Counted from the stretch's first letter, positions 7,274 to 16,583 are shown. The stretch: DNA of 64,000 nucleotides from UBA2112 sp964488555 (GCA_964488555.1 CAZAUF010000004.1:1-64000), one strand, 5' to 3'. The notes: generated by a model not told the origin, from the sequence alone. Made by a program: numbers and translations.

Positions 7274-8896
7274 CTATCGAGCACGACCAAACAGCAAGCT
7301 GTTGATGCGACGAAGAATTGGGTTCGCTTCTTTTAGTCCCAGCAAACGACTCATCAGCAGATATGCACTACCACTTACCGCCACAATAAGTGTAAATTTC
7401 GGAAATGTCGCCAGGAAACTATTATCGACGTTTTGCAGCTGGAACAGCTGCACCATGATATAACACACAATCGATGTCACCATGGTTGCGATTGCCATCC
7501 TTCCGATCGGACGAAACAGCTCTCGACTGATTAATCCCCTAATACGGTAATTCATGACGATAAAGAGTATGATGACCTCAAACACCGATACGATTGACTG
7601 CGCGTAGCCGAGTCCGTACGCACCCATATTGAGCGTCATAGTGAACCATACTGCAAGCGTGATGTTCAGTGCGATGGCAAAGAGCGATATAAACAGCGGA
7701 GTTCTGGTGTCCTGCTGCGCATAGAAACTACGCGCGCATATGAAGTAGACTGAGCGAAACAATATAGCGACCACGAGCGAGCCTAGCAAGCCAGCCATGA
7801 GCGCGTCACCGCCCGGTTTGATGAAGTTGACCAAGTAGCCACGCGTGAAAAACGCTACCGCTGCAACTGGCATGGCCAACCAAATGATAATTCGGATAAT
7901 CGATTGTAGCTCGCTGCGGAAAAGATCCGTTCGACCTTGACCGATTCGCTCGGTCATCTTGGGAAATGCGGCCGTGCTAATTGCGACACCAATGAGATTG
8001 ATCGGTGCCATATGGAGAACCGTCGCTTGGTTATACGCCGCCAGCGTACCCGCCGACAACCTGGAGGCTAGGTTGGTTTCGACAATACCCACCAGATAAT
8101 CCATACCTTGATCAATCGAGCGTGGAGGAAGTAGTCGCAGCACTTGTCGAAAGCCCTTATTGCGCCAGTAAATTTTGAACCGATAATCAACGCCAAGACC
8201 CATCAGGCCGATACAGCTGACAATCAGTTGCATCACCGAGCCGAGTGCAACACCAAGCGCGACTCCCATGATGCCGCCATCAAATACCTGCACGCCGAAG
8301 ATGTTGATACCGCCCGTAAACACGGTGATACCGATGATGATACCGATGTTGTACAGAATCGGTGCCATGGCAAAAAACGTGAACCGACCAACCGCCTGCT
8401 GGATGCTGGACAGCACCGTCGCGATAGCAAACAGGAACGGATTGACCGCGATGACGCGCATCAAACTGCTCGCGAGCGCGATGCCAGATTCGCTCAGACC
8501 AGGCGCGATAATATAGCGAATGAGCGGTTCTGCAAATATGATAATCAGTACGCTAGTGACAAGCGTCAGTAGTGCCATAAAATTAAGTAAACTCGTCGAA
8601 AGTTCCCACGCCGACTTTTTGTTGCCACTTGCTAATCGCTGATTGAACACTGGTATAAACGTGACGCTCAACGCACCCGATACCAAGATGAAAAACATAA
8701 AGTCCGGCACCGTAAACGCCGCCAAGTATGCATCGTATCCCGTGGGGTATGTGTCGTAGTACGTGGCGTTCAGGAGTCGCATGCGGAAAAATCCGAACAA
8801 TAGCGATATAAGTGTGGAACCGGCCAACAAGCTGGCGGCTAGCTGGATAGATAGCCGCCTATTCGCTCGTGCAACAGCGCTCCTGACTCGTCCCAT
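7274..8896 (-). CDS. murJ: Lipid II flippase MurJ (MviN family)
   Basis: Multi-pass MOP-superfamily protein that flips lipid-linked peptidoglycan precursor across the membrane. The 540 residues form about 14 hydrophobic segments; the loop between TM1 and TM2, the GALSVTFIPVFNQ segment and the central LLPRSID-type motif (LLPPRSIDQGM) match MurJ. It lies between lepA and ftsH; its ATG is 16 nt past the ftsH stop, so ftsH and murJ are probably cotranscribed. With murC at 28 kb it indicates the cell builds a peptidoglycan wall. Confidence 0.94.
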   Translation of the reverse strand: MGRVRSAVARANRRLSIQLAASLLAGSTLISLLFGFFRMRLLNATYYDTYPTGYDAYLAAFTVPDFMFFILVSGALSVTFIPVFNQRLASGNKKSAWELSTSLLNFMALLTLVTSVLIIIFAEPLIRYIIAPGLSESGIALASSLMRVIAVNPFLFAIATVLSSIQQAVGRFTFFAMAPILYNIGIIIGITVFTGGINIFGVQVFDGGIMGVALGVALGSVMQLIVSCIGLMGLGVDYRFKIYWRNKGFRQVLRLLPPRSIDQGMDYLVGIVETNLASRLSAGTLAAYNQATVLHMAPINLIGVAISTAAFPKMTERIGQGRTDLFRSELQSIIRIIIWLAMPVAAVAFFTRGYLVNFIKPGGDALMAGLLGSLVVAILFRSVYFICARSFYAQQDTRTPLFISLFAIALNITLAVWFTMTLNMGAYGLGYAQSIVSVFEVIILFIVMNYRIRGLISRELFRPIGRMAIATMVTSIVCYIMVQLFQLQNVDNSFLATFPKFTLIVAVSGSAYLLMSRLLGLKEANPILRRINSLLFGRAR

Positions 8897-8912
8897 GTCT
8901 TTTTATTGTATG

Positions 8913-10793
8913 TTATGCGGTTGGCGTGTAAAGCCGTGCTTCTTTTGGTAGTGAAGCATCCTTTAGTATTTTTGCTACTTCGGTCTCTTCGAGCGTTTCT
9001 TTTTCAAGCAGCTCTTTCGCAAGCTTCTCCAGACTTTCCATATTGTTCGTAAGCACCGCTTCTGCTCGGCGCGCAGCTTCTTTGATGAGCGACTCGACCT
9101 CCAGGTCGATTTCCTTAGCGGTGTCATCAGAATACGGTCGTTCATGTGTGATTTTGTCAAACACCATGCCGCCGTTGTCTTCATGAAATACCTGGTCGCG
9201 CAGTTTCGTGCCCATACCTTGCTCGATAATCATATCACGCGCGATTTCAGTTGCTTTGCGCAAGTCTGACCCTGCTCCGGTCGTAATACCGTCGGCACCG
9301 TACATGATTTTCTCGGCTACGCGACCACCCATGGCTCGTGCCAGAATGTCTTTGAACTCATAGACATTCGTATAGCTCTTGTCTTCTGGCGGCAGGAACC
9401 ACGTCACGCCACCGGTACCACCACGTGGAATAATGGTCACCTTGTGCACCGGATCGCTGTCGGGCAACACGTGACCAACGATTGCATGACCGGCTTCATG
9501 GTAAGCGGTCAGCTCTTTCTCCTTCTCAGACATGACCTTGGCTTTGCGCTCTGGACCTATGGCAACTTTTTCAAATGCTTCGGTGATGTCATCGTTGCTG
9601 ATCTTTTTGCGATTAGCGCGAGCAGCCACGATAGCGGCTTCATTGGCAATGTTGGCCAGATCAGCACCGGAGCTACCGGCAGTCTTGGCAGCGAGCTTAT
9701 CCAGATCCACAGACTCATCGGTCGGCTTGTTCTTGAAGTGAACTTTCAGAATCGCTTCGCGGTCTTTGCGTTCAGGCAGCATGATATTCGTGCGACGATC
9801 GAAACGACCAGGGCGTAATAGTGCCGGGTCAAGCACGTCAGCACGGTTCGTTGCAGCCAGTACGATGACGTTGGTATCTGTCTCAAAACCGTCCATTTCT
9901 ACCAAAATCTGGTTGAGCGTTTGCTCGCGTTCATCGTGTCCGCCCCCCATACCGCTACCACGACGACGTCCGACGGCATCAATCTCATCGATAAAGATGA
10001 TAGCTGGCGCGTTCTTTTTGGCTTTGGCAAACAAATCACGTACGCGGCTGGCACCGACACCGACGAACATTTCCACGAACTCAGAGCCGCTGATAGACAG
10101 AAACGGCACATTGGCTTCACCCGCAACAGCGCGAGCCAGCATCGTCTTACCCGTACCGGGACTACCGACAAGCAGCACGCCTTTGGGAATCTTAGCCCCA
10201 ACTTCTTGATACTTTTTGGGGTGCTTCAGAAAGTCCACAACCTCTTCAAGATCCTGCTTCGCACTTTCATTACCTGCAATATCATCAAATACGACTTTTT
10301 CTTTATCAAGCCCGTAGAGCTTGGCCTTTGACTTGCCAAATCCTAGTGCTTGATTGTTCTGTCCTTGCGCCTGACGCATCATAATCATGAAAAATCCTGC
10401 GATCAATATGACCGGCACGATGATAATCGCCAGATTCCACAACGTCTCACCCGCTGTTGATGGCGGCGTGTCATTGAGCGTTTGTTTCGCTTCTTCATTG
10501 AGCACGTTTTCTTTGATCAGCGTGCTCACACCACCCTGGATGTATGAGTGCTGTGTTGGTTTGTCTTCGCCTTCCGGCGTAATCTTCAGATCGTTGCCCG
10601 AGCCCTCAATCTTGCTGATCTCGCCCTTGTTGGCACGCTCGATTACCTGCGCAATCGGTACCTCCTTTAGCTGACTATGCGGCGATAAAATCGCAAACAA
10701 CGTCAGAATGGCGACGATGATAATCGCCCAAAAAAGGCCCAATCGAGCCCAGTTGGACATTCGGTTTCGAGGTGGTGTACTTTTTGCTGCCAT
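8913..10793 (-). CDS. ftsH: ATP-dependent zinc metalloprotease FtsH
   Basis: Membrane-anchored AAA+ protease that degrades misassembled membrane and regulatory proteins. It has two TM helices (about 19-38 and 116-136) flanking an external domain, a Walker A GSPGTGKT, Walker B IIFIDEIDAVG, second region of homology ATNRADVLDPALLRPGRFDR, and the zinc site HEAGH with a downstream acidic ligand. 626 residues, complete. It is upstream of murJ on the same strand. Confidence 0.98.
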   Translation of the reverse strand: MAAKSTPPRNRMSNWARLGLFWAIIIVAILTLFAILSPHSQLKEVPIAQVIERANKGEISKIEGSGNDLKITPEGEDKPTQHSYIQGGVSTLIKENVLNEEAKQTLNDTPPSTAGETLWNLAIIIVPVILIAGFFMIMMRQAQGQNNQALGFGKSKAKLYGLDKEKVVFDDIAGNESAKQDLEEVVDFLKHPKKYQEVGAKIPKGVLLVGSPGTGKTMLARAVAGEANVPFLSISGSEFVEMFVGVGASRVRDLFAKAKKNAPAIIFIDEIDAVGRRRGSGMGGGHDEREQTLNQILVEMDGFETDTNVIVLAATNRADVLDPALLRPGRFDRRTNIMLPERKDREAILKVHFKNKPTDESVDLDKLAAKTAGSSGADLANIANEAAIVAARANRKKISNDDITEAFEKVAIGPERKAKVMSEKEKELTAYHEAGHAIVGHVLPDSDPVHKVTIIPRGGTGGVTWFLPPEDKSYTNVYEFKDILARAMGGRVAEKIMYGADGITTGAGSDLRKATEIARDMIIEQGMGTKLRDQVFHEDNGGMVFDKITHERPYSDDTAKEIDLEVESLIKEAARRAEAVLTNNMESLEKLAKELLEKETLEETEVAKILKDASLPKEARLYTPTA

Positions 10794-10865
10794 ACTATCA
10801 GAATCGTTCCTTTCGCTCTCAGGTGTTAGGGCATTTCTCGCTTATACTATGATAACACCTACCAC

Positions 10866-11741
10866 TTACTTGCGTCTATCTGTTTCTACCACGAAATGCG
10901 TACGTGTAAATCGCAAGCGAGTCGTCGCACCAACTTCAAAGACTTTGTCCGGACGCATAACCTTGATAGCATGCAGTGCTCGGACGAGCTGCGGACGCGT
11001 CGGTCCGGCACCCGTCTCATGAACGAATACCGACCGCAACAACTCCAAAGCTGCCGATTCGTTCACGTTGATGAACAAATAGCGCGAATACGGTGACGCC
11101 CCTTTTAATCCCTCCGCTTCATTATCTACCAGTCGCCTGAGAATAACCTGACGTTGACGGTACATCCGTAACAATTCGCGCGTCTGGTCGTCCAATTCCG
11201 CTAATTTTTGCCGTAAATCATTGCGCAGGTACTTCGTGTCTTGATTTGTCGCATCTTCGTGCCACTCTAAACCATGCTTTTTGGCATATGCGACCAGTTC
11301 TGCCTTGGGCGTGTCAAGCAGAGGCCGCTCGATATCCGGACTATCCAGCACGGCGAGCCCGCGCCAGCCAGTGCCGCGCGTCAAATTGATAGCAATCGTC
11401 TCCACCACATCATCGGCATGGTGCGCGGTCATGATTTTCGCGTCGTGCTTTTTTGCAACCTCACGCAAGAATGTATAGCGTCGCTCACGCGCCAATTCCT
11501 CGCTAGCGTGTGCCCCGAGCTCTTCGCGCCTTGTCTCAAACGGCAAATTGTATTTCTCCGCCAATTGCCGCACAAACTCCGCATCGTCCGCTGACTCCGG
11601 TCGAATCCCATGATCAAAATGCGCGACAACGACATGGTAGTTGGTAGATGGTAGTTGGTAGATGGCTTTTTTGATGAGCATGTCGAGCAAGACCACCGAA
11701 TCTACTCCACCGCTGACTGCTACCACATATTTTGTATTCAT
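10866..11741 (-). CDS. tilS: tRNA(Ile)-lysidine synthase TilS (core domain)
   Basis: Modifies C34 of the CAU-anticodon tRNA-Ile to lysidine so that it reads AUA. The PP-loop AVSGGVDSVVLLDML at the N-terminus and THHADD-type motif (MTAHHADDVVET) plus the LTRGTGWRGL segment are diagnostic. At 291 residues it lacks the long C-terminal domains of E. coli TilS, like other short TilS proteins. Its likely substrate, tRNA-Ile2, is at 25086 in this window. A TATAAT lies 8 nt before the ATG, again compatible with a leaderless or very short leader. Confidence 0.94.
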   Translation of the reverse strand: MNTKYVVAVSGGVDSVVLLDMLIKKAIYQLPSTNYHVVVAHFDHGIRPESADDAEFVRQLAEKYNLPFETRREELGAHASEELARERRYTFLREVAKKHDAKIMTAHHADDVVETIAINLTRGTGWRGLAVLDSPDIERPLLDTPKAELVAYAKKHGLEWHEDATNQDTKYLRNDLRQKLAELDDQTRELLRMYRQRQVILRRLVDNEAEGLKGASPYSRYLFINVNESAALELLRSVFVHETGAGPTRPQLVRALHAIKVMRPDKVFEVGATTRLRFTRTHFVVETDRRK

Positions 11742-11792
11742 CTGGCTCTATTATAGATTGCTGGCTTCTAATAACCATATTCCACCAGCAAA

Positions 11793-13043
11793 TTACAAAT
11801 ATCGCGTGCTGCCAAACGGCACCTTTGTCTTGACCAGGCGGCCAGTCGGAATGGTGTCTGCCGAGTGAACCGTGTGCTCGCCGTAGCGATCGTTCAGCTC
11901 GTCCACGGCGTCGGTAACTGCCCACTCACGGGCAAGCTGGTCTGCAAACAAGCTGGTTTGAGACGGCTCCTCGTGCTGCAGCAAATACACATGCACGTTG
12001 ATGTCACGAATAGCTGGCGGCGCGTTCATAAACAAGCTCTTTGCCAGACTATATATCGTCTCGTTGCTAAAAAACGGCGTCTGCGTCACGCGTGTCGCAT
12101 GCCAGTAGTTCCTTCTTTTGTCACCCGTCATACCAAAAGTGCGCGTGCCGACATAGATGCCACGCGCGCTCAGCCCCTGCTTGCGCATACGCCAGCCGAC
12201 CGATTCGCATAGATGGTGTAGCCGCTGCAATATCTCGTCAAACGTCAGGTTAAAATTATCCAGCACGTACTGCCGCCCGACGCGCTTGGTTGTGATAACC
12301 ACGTCGTCCACCTCCCAGCCGCGCAGCCGCTGATGCCACTGCTCGCCATTGATACTGTGAAACACCATGCTATGCAGCACCTCAGGACTCGCGTCCAGAA
12401 ACTCCAGCGGCGTGTAGATGCCTACAGCATTCAGCCGCTGCTCATTGCGGTATGCGATACCATTGAGGTCAGTCAGCTTGAGCGTGGCGTACACGTCGCG
12501 CAGGTTCTCGTGGGTGATGACATCCAGCCCGTCAGGCTTATGCAGACTGGCGGCAGTCTTGGCCAAAAAGCGGTTCGTCCCGATCCCCACGTTGCAGCGC
12601 ATGGCACAGCCTATCTCGTCTCGCAGCCGTTGCTTTATCTCCATCCCCACTTTGCGCAAGGACAGTCCTTGCGCAATCAGGGGTGAGTGGGCGAAATCGA
12701 TGACGCCCTCGTCGATGCTCTTCATCGTTACCCTGGCCGAGTAATCGTTCATGATGTCGAGCAGCTTGCGGTATACGTAGCGGTATTTCGGCGGGTCGCT
12801 CTCGACGCCAATCAAGCCGGGGCAGAGTTTTTGCGCGTCGTGCAGCTTCATACCTAGCTTCACGCCCATAGCCTTGGCCTCATAGCTCGCCGTCACGATC
12901 ATCGTATTCTCCGTCCGCCGATTCACCACTGCCACCGGCTTACCCCGGAGCCTCACCCGCGCCTGCTGCTCCACCGTAGCAAAGCAGCTGTTCAGGTCGA
13001 TATGCATAATCAATGGCTGAGCGGAATTATAACTGTATTTCAA
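11793..13043 (-). CDS. dinB: Y-family DNA polymerase (DinB/Pol IV-like)
   Basis: Low-fidelity translesion polymerase. Palm motifs are present: MHIDLNSCFATVEQ with the metal-binding Asp and a Phe at the steric-gate position, VTASYEAKAMGVKLGM, and SIDEGVIDFA with the catalytic Asp-Glu pair. A helix-hairpin-helix region and little-finger domain follow; total 416 residues. The start overlaps the 3' end of a 91-aa gene by 17 bp, so the pair is translationally coupled. A 25-bp interrupted palindrome (12652-12676) is embedded in the reading frame. Confidence 0.93.
   Translation of the reverse strand: MKYSYNSAQPLIMHIDLNSCFATVEQQARVRLRGKPVAVVNRRTENTMIVTASYEAKAMGVKLGMKLHDAQKLCPGLIGVESDPPKYRYVYRKLLDIMNDYSARVTMKSIDEGVIDFAHSPLIAQGLSLRKVGMEIKQRLRDEIGCAMRCNVGIGTNRFLAKTAASLHKPDGLDVITHENLRDVYATLKLTDLNGIAYRNEQRLNAVGIYTPLEFLDASPEVLHSMVFHSINGEQWHQRLRGWEVDDVVITTKRVGRQYVLDNFNLTFDEILQRLHHLCESVGWRMRKQGLSARGIYVGTRTFGMTGDKRRNYWHATRVTQTPFFSNETIYSLAKSLFMNAPPAIRDINVHVYLLQHEEPSQTSLFADQLAREWAVTDAVDELNDRYGEHTVHSADTIPTGRLVKTKVPFGSTRYL
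12652..12676. repeat. 25-bp interrupted palindrome inside dinB (copy 1)
   Basis: Arm TTGCGCAAGGAC, one central base, and the complementary arm. An identical 25-mer lies at 57461-57485 in intergenic DNA. Here it encodes part of IAQGLSLRK in DinB. Confidence 0.9.
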
Positions 13044-13302
13044 GAGAATCTCCCATCCGTGTCAAATGCCACGTCAACCGCTCGCTGTCGAGCTCGATCC
13101 GATAGTCCGCCTGTCCATCGGTAACATCAAACACATGTACCGTCCGCTTGCCCTTCAGCGTCGGGTGGCGTAGACCGATTTCGCTCACAACCACCTCCCT
13201 CCCATTTGGTCGCTTGAACTTCACTGGGGTGCACGGGTTCAGCCCACTGCCAAACGTCGCGATTACTTTGATCCGTTCGTTCAAAAAAGTTTCATCATTC
13301 AT
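13027..13302 (-). CDS. Hypothetical 91-aa protein coupled to dinB
   Basis: No recognised domain. The protein is a soluble, beta-rich looking sequence with a PNGREVVVSEIGLRHP segment and no cysteine pairs beyond a single Cys. Its 3' end overlaps the dinB start by 17 bp, so it is the first gene of a two-gene unit. Small proteins preceding Y-family polymerases are known in Firmicutes (YolD family); the position is analogous but I see no clear YolD sequence signature. A role with the polymerase is inferred from coupling only. Confidence 0.75.
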   Translation of the reverse strand: MNDETFLNERIKVIATFGSGLNPCTPVKFKRPNGREVVVSEIGLRHPTLKGKRTVHVFDVTDGQADYRIELDSERLTWHLTRMGDSLEIQL

Positions 13303-13479
13303 AGTTAAAAGCCCTCAAAAGTTAGTTTGAGAAACGATTATTGTCGATTCGCCCGTCTTTTGATCCGTTTCTAATCAAAATCCGAAGACGATAAAATTGA
13401 ATGATGAATTCCGCCGGAGGGACGCTTTGCCGGGTGGCCAGTGTGTGTCGCGGGGATTATATATTCATTATAGCAAATC

Positions 13480-13848
13480 ATGCAGCTTGTATTTTCGCCC
13501 CAAAAACGATATACCTATAGCACCATGATTGGTAAAAATTACACCATGAAAAATCAATCCCCGGAAAATGGTGCGCCCCTGGTGCCAGACCACCTGCGAC
13601 CAGCACTGGAAGTATTGTCCAAAGAACTGCGCGAGGCCAGCGAACAGCTACATGAAGTGCAGCAACGCCACCGCCAAGCTATCTTGGCCAGGATCGCCCT
13701 GCAGGAACAGTCCCAGGAAATATCCGCTGACATGCGAGCAGAATGGGAATCTTTGATCGAAGAATTACAAGTAGCAAACCACCGCTATCACCAGGCAACC
13801 GTGGACAGGATAGCATTCGTAGCCGAGATGAACGGCGAAACTCATTAG
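13480..13848 (+). CDS. Hypothetical coiled-coil protein
   Basis: Up to 122 residues, rich in Glu, Gln and Arg, with a heptad-like pattern from about residue 35 (ALEVLSKELREASEQLHEVQ onward), suggesting one long coiled coil. No family recognised. The start is unsure: ATG at 13480, 13525 and 13546 are in frame, none with a Shine-Dalgarno site; TTATAG ends 6 nt before 13480, which weakly favours a leaderless start there. It stands alone, divergent from the dinB unit. Confidence 0.6.
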   Translation: MQLVFSPQKRYTYSTMIGKNYTMKNQSPENGAPLVPDHLRPALEVLSKELREASEQLHEVQQRHRQAILARIALQEQSQEISADMRAEWESLIEELQVANHRYHQATVDRIAFVAEMNGETH

Positions 13849-13876
13849 TCCATATTTTTTCAACTCACAAACAGCG

Positions 13877-13904
13877 TTGACCATGAGCAAGTTCATGGTA
13901 CAAT
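13877..13904 (+). promoter_or_regulatory. Sigma-70-type promoter of the LysM-like gene
   Basis: TTGACC (13877-13882) and TACAAT (13899-13904) separated by 16 nt, followed by AGGAGG (13931) and the ATG at 13947. Confidence 0.75.
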
Positions 13905-13946
13905 CTTGTTAACGCTAATAAACGGTGGGCAGGAGGGTATGGAAAC

Positions 13947-14450
13947 ATGCAAATTATAGAGAAATACAAGTGGCTGGTTGTCGCTGCCGTCGTGGTTATC
14001 GTGGCTGGGCTACTATACATTAACAACAATAGCAGCGTCGACAACGCGAACAAGGACGCCACGAACGAGGTTAGCCAGGAAGAAAAGAAGGCCGAAGAGG
14101 CTAGACAAAAAGAAGCCGAAGCGAAAGCCAAAGCAGAAGCTGCCAAGACTGGTGAAACCACATACACTGCTCGCCTAGGCGATTCGTACACTGTACTGGC
14201 ACGTAAATCCATCCAAGCATACGCTGATGCTACCCAGACCGAAGTGAGCAAAGCGCAAATCGTCGCCGCCGAAACATTCCTGACGGTTGACGCAGGCTCA
14301 CCGTACCTGAATCTCGGCCAAAAAGTGACTGTCGACAAGAGCGTCGTCGCCAAAGCTGTCGCCAAGGCGCAGGCTCTCTCACCCGCCGAAATCGCCGCAT
14401 GGCAAACCTACGTGCCATACGTCAACTTTGACACCAGCAACAACGGATAA
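13947..14450 (+). CDS. Membrane-anchored protein with C-terminal LysM-like domain
   Basis: 167 residues: a short basic start, one TM helix (about 9-24), an Ala/Glu/Lys-rich charged linker (about 40-68), then a globular domain starting TTYTARLGDSYTVLARKSI that resembles LysM (peptidoglycan/chitin binding) and ends VTVDKSVVAKAV. It would be displayed outside the membrane on a flexible stalk. It has its own promoter, AGGAGG site and a hairpin terminator, so it is monocistronic. The LysM call is by pattern only. Confidence 0.75.
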   Translation: MQIIEKYKWLVVAAVVVIVAGLLYINNNSSVDNANKDATNEVSQEEKKAEEARQKEAEAKAKAEAAKTGETTYTARLGDSYTVLARKSIQAYADATQTEVSKAQIVAAETFLTVDAGSPYLNLGQKVTVDKSVVAKAVAKAQALSPAEIAAWQTYVPYVNFDTSNNG

Positions 14451-14467
14451 TCCTATCCCGACTCACA

Positions 14468-14496
14468 AAATCACCTGTCATATGGCGGGTGATTTT
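14468..14496 (+). terminator. Rho-independent terminator
   Basis: AAATCACC ... GGTGATTT 8-bp stem followed by a short T-run, 17 nt after the LysM-like gene. Confidence 0.8.
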
Positions 14497-14572
14497 ATAT
14501 GTAACTTTTCTCACAGCAGAGAGACACGGCCCCTTGTATCGTAAAAATACATCAACCAAGGAGGGAAACCAT

Positions 14573-14797
14573 ATGCGCAACGAAGAAGACTTTGAACTGC
14601 ACTCATATCAGGATGATCTGGACACAGATGATAACACCACCGATCCGCTCATGAGCGAGCAGGGCGACGACATCTCTAGAGAGCTCGGCGTTCCCTCTGA
14701 TGAGCTGGCAGACGAGCTGGACAAGCAGGAAAACGACGAGGATCGCAGCAGCATGATTGAAGATTTCGATGATGATCTGGACGACGAAAACTACTAA
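14573..14797 (+). CDS. Small acidic hypothetical protein
   Basis: 74 residues, extremely acidic (many Asp/Glu, ending IEDFDDDLDDENY), with no hydrophobic segment. The ATG at 14573 has an AAGGAGGG site 6 nt upstream and is preferred over an earlier in-frame codon that lies in the terminator. No known family. The stop overlaps the convergent deaminase stop by 4 bp. Confidence 0.78.
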   Translation: MRNEEDFELHSYQDDLDTDDNTTDPLMSEQGDDISRELGVPSDELADELDKQENDEDRSSMIEDFDDDLDDENY

Positions 14798-15240
14798 ACG
14801 TCCGCAAAAAGTTCCAGCACTTCCTGACGGCACACGTCGCGTATGATCGTAATATCATAGCCACTGTCATCGGCAAGCGTCTGTGTACCTATCTGGCGCG
14901 GACGCAAAAAGGGTAAGTCTTCACGTGAGGCACCGATGACGACTCGCGGGATTTTCGCCTGGAAAATCACCGCCGAACACATAGGGCACGGTTCGTTGGT
15001 GGAATAGATGGTGCAGTCTGACAAGTTGTTGGTACCCAGAGTTTTACACGCGTTATCCACAGCTTCTGTCTCCGCATGCGCGAGGACTGTCTGCAGCCTA
15101 TCCTCCCGACATCGACCAGTTGCAATGATTTCTCCATTGCGGACCACCACCGCCCCAAACGGTCGTTCGCTGTCCTGCTTAGCCAGACTACCCTGTTCCA
15201 AAGCAGCCTTCATAAACGCCACATGATCGACAGTCTCCAT
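14794..15240 (-). CDS. Zinc-dependent nucleoside/tRNA deaminase
   Basis: Cytidine-deaminase superfamily. The zinc ligands and catalytic Glu are visible: LAHAETEAV (HxE) and NEPCPMCSAVI (PCxxC). The layout (GAVVVRNGEIIATG early strand) fits the guanine deaminase/TadA branch; the substrate (guanine or tRNA A34) cannot be decided, since no other tadA is in view. 148 residues from the ATG at 15240; an upstream ATG at 15261 is less likely. Stand-alone gene. Confidence 0.85.
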   Translation of the reverse strand: METVDHVAFMKAALEQGSLAKQDSERPFGAVVVRNGEIIATGRCREDRLQTVLAHAETEAVDNACKTLGTNNLSDCTIYSTNEPCPMCSAVIFQAKIPRVVIGASREDLPFLRPRQIGTQTLADDSGYDITIIRDVCRQEVLELFADV

Positions 15241-15286
15241 AGTAGATATACTATACCACATATCTGGGTTTTTTGACTTGCTCTGT

Positions 15287-15315
15287 TTGACTTTTTGATA
15301 TAAAAATGCTATAAT
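15287..15315 (+). promoter_or_regulatory. Promoter of the lipoprotein gene
   Basis: TTGACT (15287-15292), 17-nt spacer, TATAAT (15310-15315). Confidence 0.8.
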
Positions 15316-15357
15316 GATTACACATACACATTGGACTTCTACGAAAGGATTCTACCG

Positions 15358-15888
15358 ATGTCGCTCTTTGCCGGTCTCAAGAAGAACCGCATGACCACAC
15401 TGGTCGTCACCGCTGCATTCGCGCTGGGTCTCAGCCTGAGTGCCTGCGGCGGAGACTCGATCATCAAGTCGGACGATCCGGCGATCGGAACCTCAACCAC
15501 ACCGCCTGAAGAATTCGCCGAAAGCATCCGTGGTCTCGTCGACAAGGCAAGTGACGCCGACAAACTGGAGGTGTCCGCTGCCAAGGCATACTGCGACGTG
15601 GAACGGGCGTACGGTCAGCGCAGCATAAAGCTCTCCAAGGTTGTTCAAGCGACCGGCGAGCACTTTGCGCAGAAGTACTTGACGCTCATGAACGCTGAGG
15701 ACAAGATCGCACCGGAAGGCCAATGGGGTCTCCTCCACGCGCTCAACATGGCGGCGATGTACCCCCATGTGGGAAGCTTCAGCGGTCCGTTTGAAGACGA
15801 TCTGCGGGCTTGGCTGCACAGCTCGTTCTGCGAGGTCGCCGAGAAGCAGGTGCCTTCGTCGATCGAGTCAAGCGTGCTCTTCGAATGA
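15358..15888 (+). CDS. Putative lipoprotein of unknown function
   Basis: 176 residues with a basic start (LKKNRM), a hydrophobic signal segment and lipobox LSAC (Cys near residue 31), so it is probably lipid-anchored outside the membrane. The mature part is helical and carries two further cysteines (AYCDVE and SSFCEV) that could pair. No family recognised. ATG 15358 is chosen for the AAAGGA site 8 nt upstream; it has its own promoter and a shared terminator. Confidence 0.8.
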   Translation: MSLFAGLKKNRMTTLVVTAAFALGLSLSACGGDSIIKSDDPAIGTSTTPPEEFAESIRGLVDKASDADKLEVSAAKAYCDVERAYGQRSIKLSKVVQATGEHFAQKYLTLMNAEDKIAPEGQWGLLHALNMAAMYPHVGSFSGPFEDDLRAWLHSSFCEVAEKQVPSSIESSVLFE

Positions 15889-15893
15889 CCTTC

Positions 15894-15932
15894 AGGGTCG
15901 GTCTTCGCTACTTCGGTAGCGAGGTCGGCCCT
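15894..15932. terminator. Hairpin terminator between convergent lipoprotein gene and rdgB
   Basis: Long stem from AGGGTCGG to CCGGCCCT-type complement with a TTCG loop around GCTACttcgGTAGC, followed by TTTCATTT on the plus strand. It overlaps the last codons of rdgB. Confidence 0.75.
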
Positions 15933-16489
15933 GTTTCATTTGCTCCGACACTCTCTATCTTTTCGACAAACAAGCGGATGGCTTTTTGTCGATGACTAAG
16001 CGAATTTTTCTTGTCTTCATCCATTTCGGCATATGTCTGCGTCTCTCCATCCGGCACAAACGTTACATCAAAGCCAAAGCCACTGTCACCGCGCGGTGCC
16101 ACCACGGTACCCGACACGTCACCGCGCACCGACACCAATTTTTCACCGTCATAGTAAGCGATAGAGCACGACACCGTCGCCCTTTCACCTTCCGCTCCCG
16201 CAAGCTCGTACAGAGCTGCGCCACCCAACTGTTTGATAAAAAACTTAATGGAAGGACCAGGGAGTCCTCCAAGCTTTTCCAGTCCAGCAGACACGTCCTC
16301 AACTACAACTGGCTTGCCTGTCGCTTCATAAGCACGCCTCGCCTTGTCTGTCACAATTTCTTCTGGGTCCGCACTCTGAATTTCCGGCAAATCCACATCC
16401 ATACTATCTATCTGCATATCGTCAGGCAAAATCGCTCGCCATTCACGAAGCTTATTTGGGTTCCCCGTCACTAGATACATCTTTCTCAT
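15908..16489 (-). CDS. rdgB: Non-canonical purine NTP pyrophosphatase (RdgB/HAM1)
   Basis: House-cleaning enzyme hydrolysing dITP/XTP to monophosphates. The N-terminal VTGNPNKLREW motif, the VVEDVSAGLEKLGGLPGPSI active-site loop and the SHRQKAI C-terminal motif are diagnostic of the family (SxRxxA). 193 residues from ATG 16489, the usual family length. A TATACT hexamer ends exactly 6 nt upstream of this ATG, predicting a leaderless mRNA; a much longer in-frame extension upstream has no coding character. Confidence 0.93.
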   Translation of the reverse strand: MRKMYLVTGNPNKLREWRAILPDDMQIDSMDVDLPEIQSADPEEIVTDKARRAYEATGKPVVVEDVSAGLEKLGGLPGPSIKFFIKQLGGAALYELAGAEGERATVSCSIAYYDGEKLVSVRGDVSGTVVAPRGDSGFGFDVTFVPDGETQTYAEMDEDKKNSLSHRQKAIRLFVEKIESVGANETGPTSLPK

Positions 16490-16583
16490 TCCATCAGTAT
16501 ATCGTAACGATGATGGTGGATAAACTTGCCTACACTGATTCACCCAAAAGAAAAAGGCCCGATTACGCATCGGACAAGCGGCT

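Noticed and set aside
13027..13302. 91-aa gene as YolD
   Set aside because: Only the position before a Y-family polymerase fits; no sequence signature.
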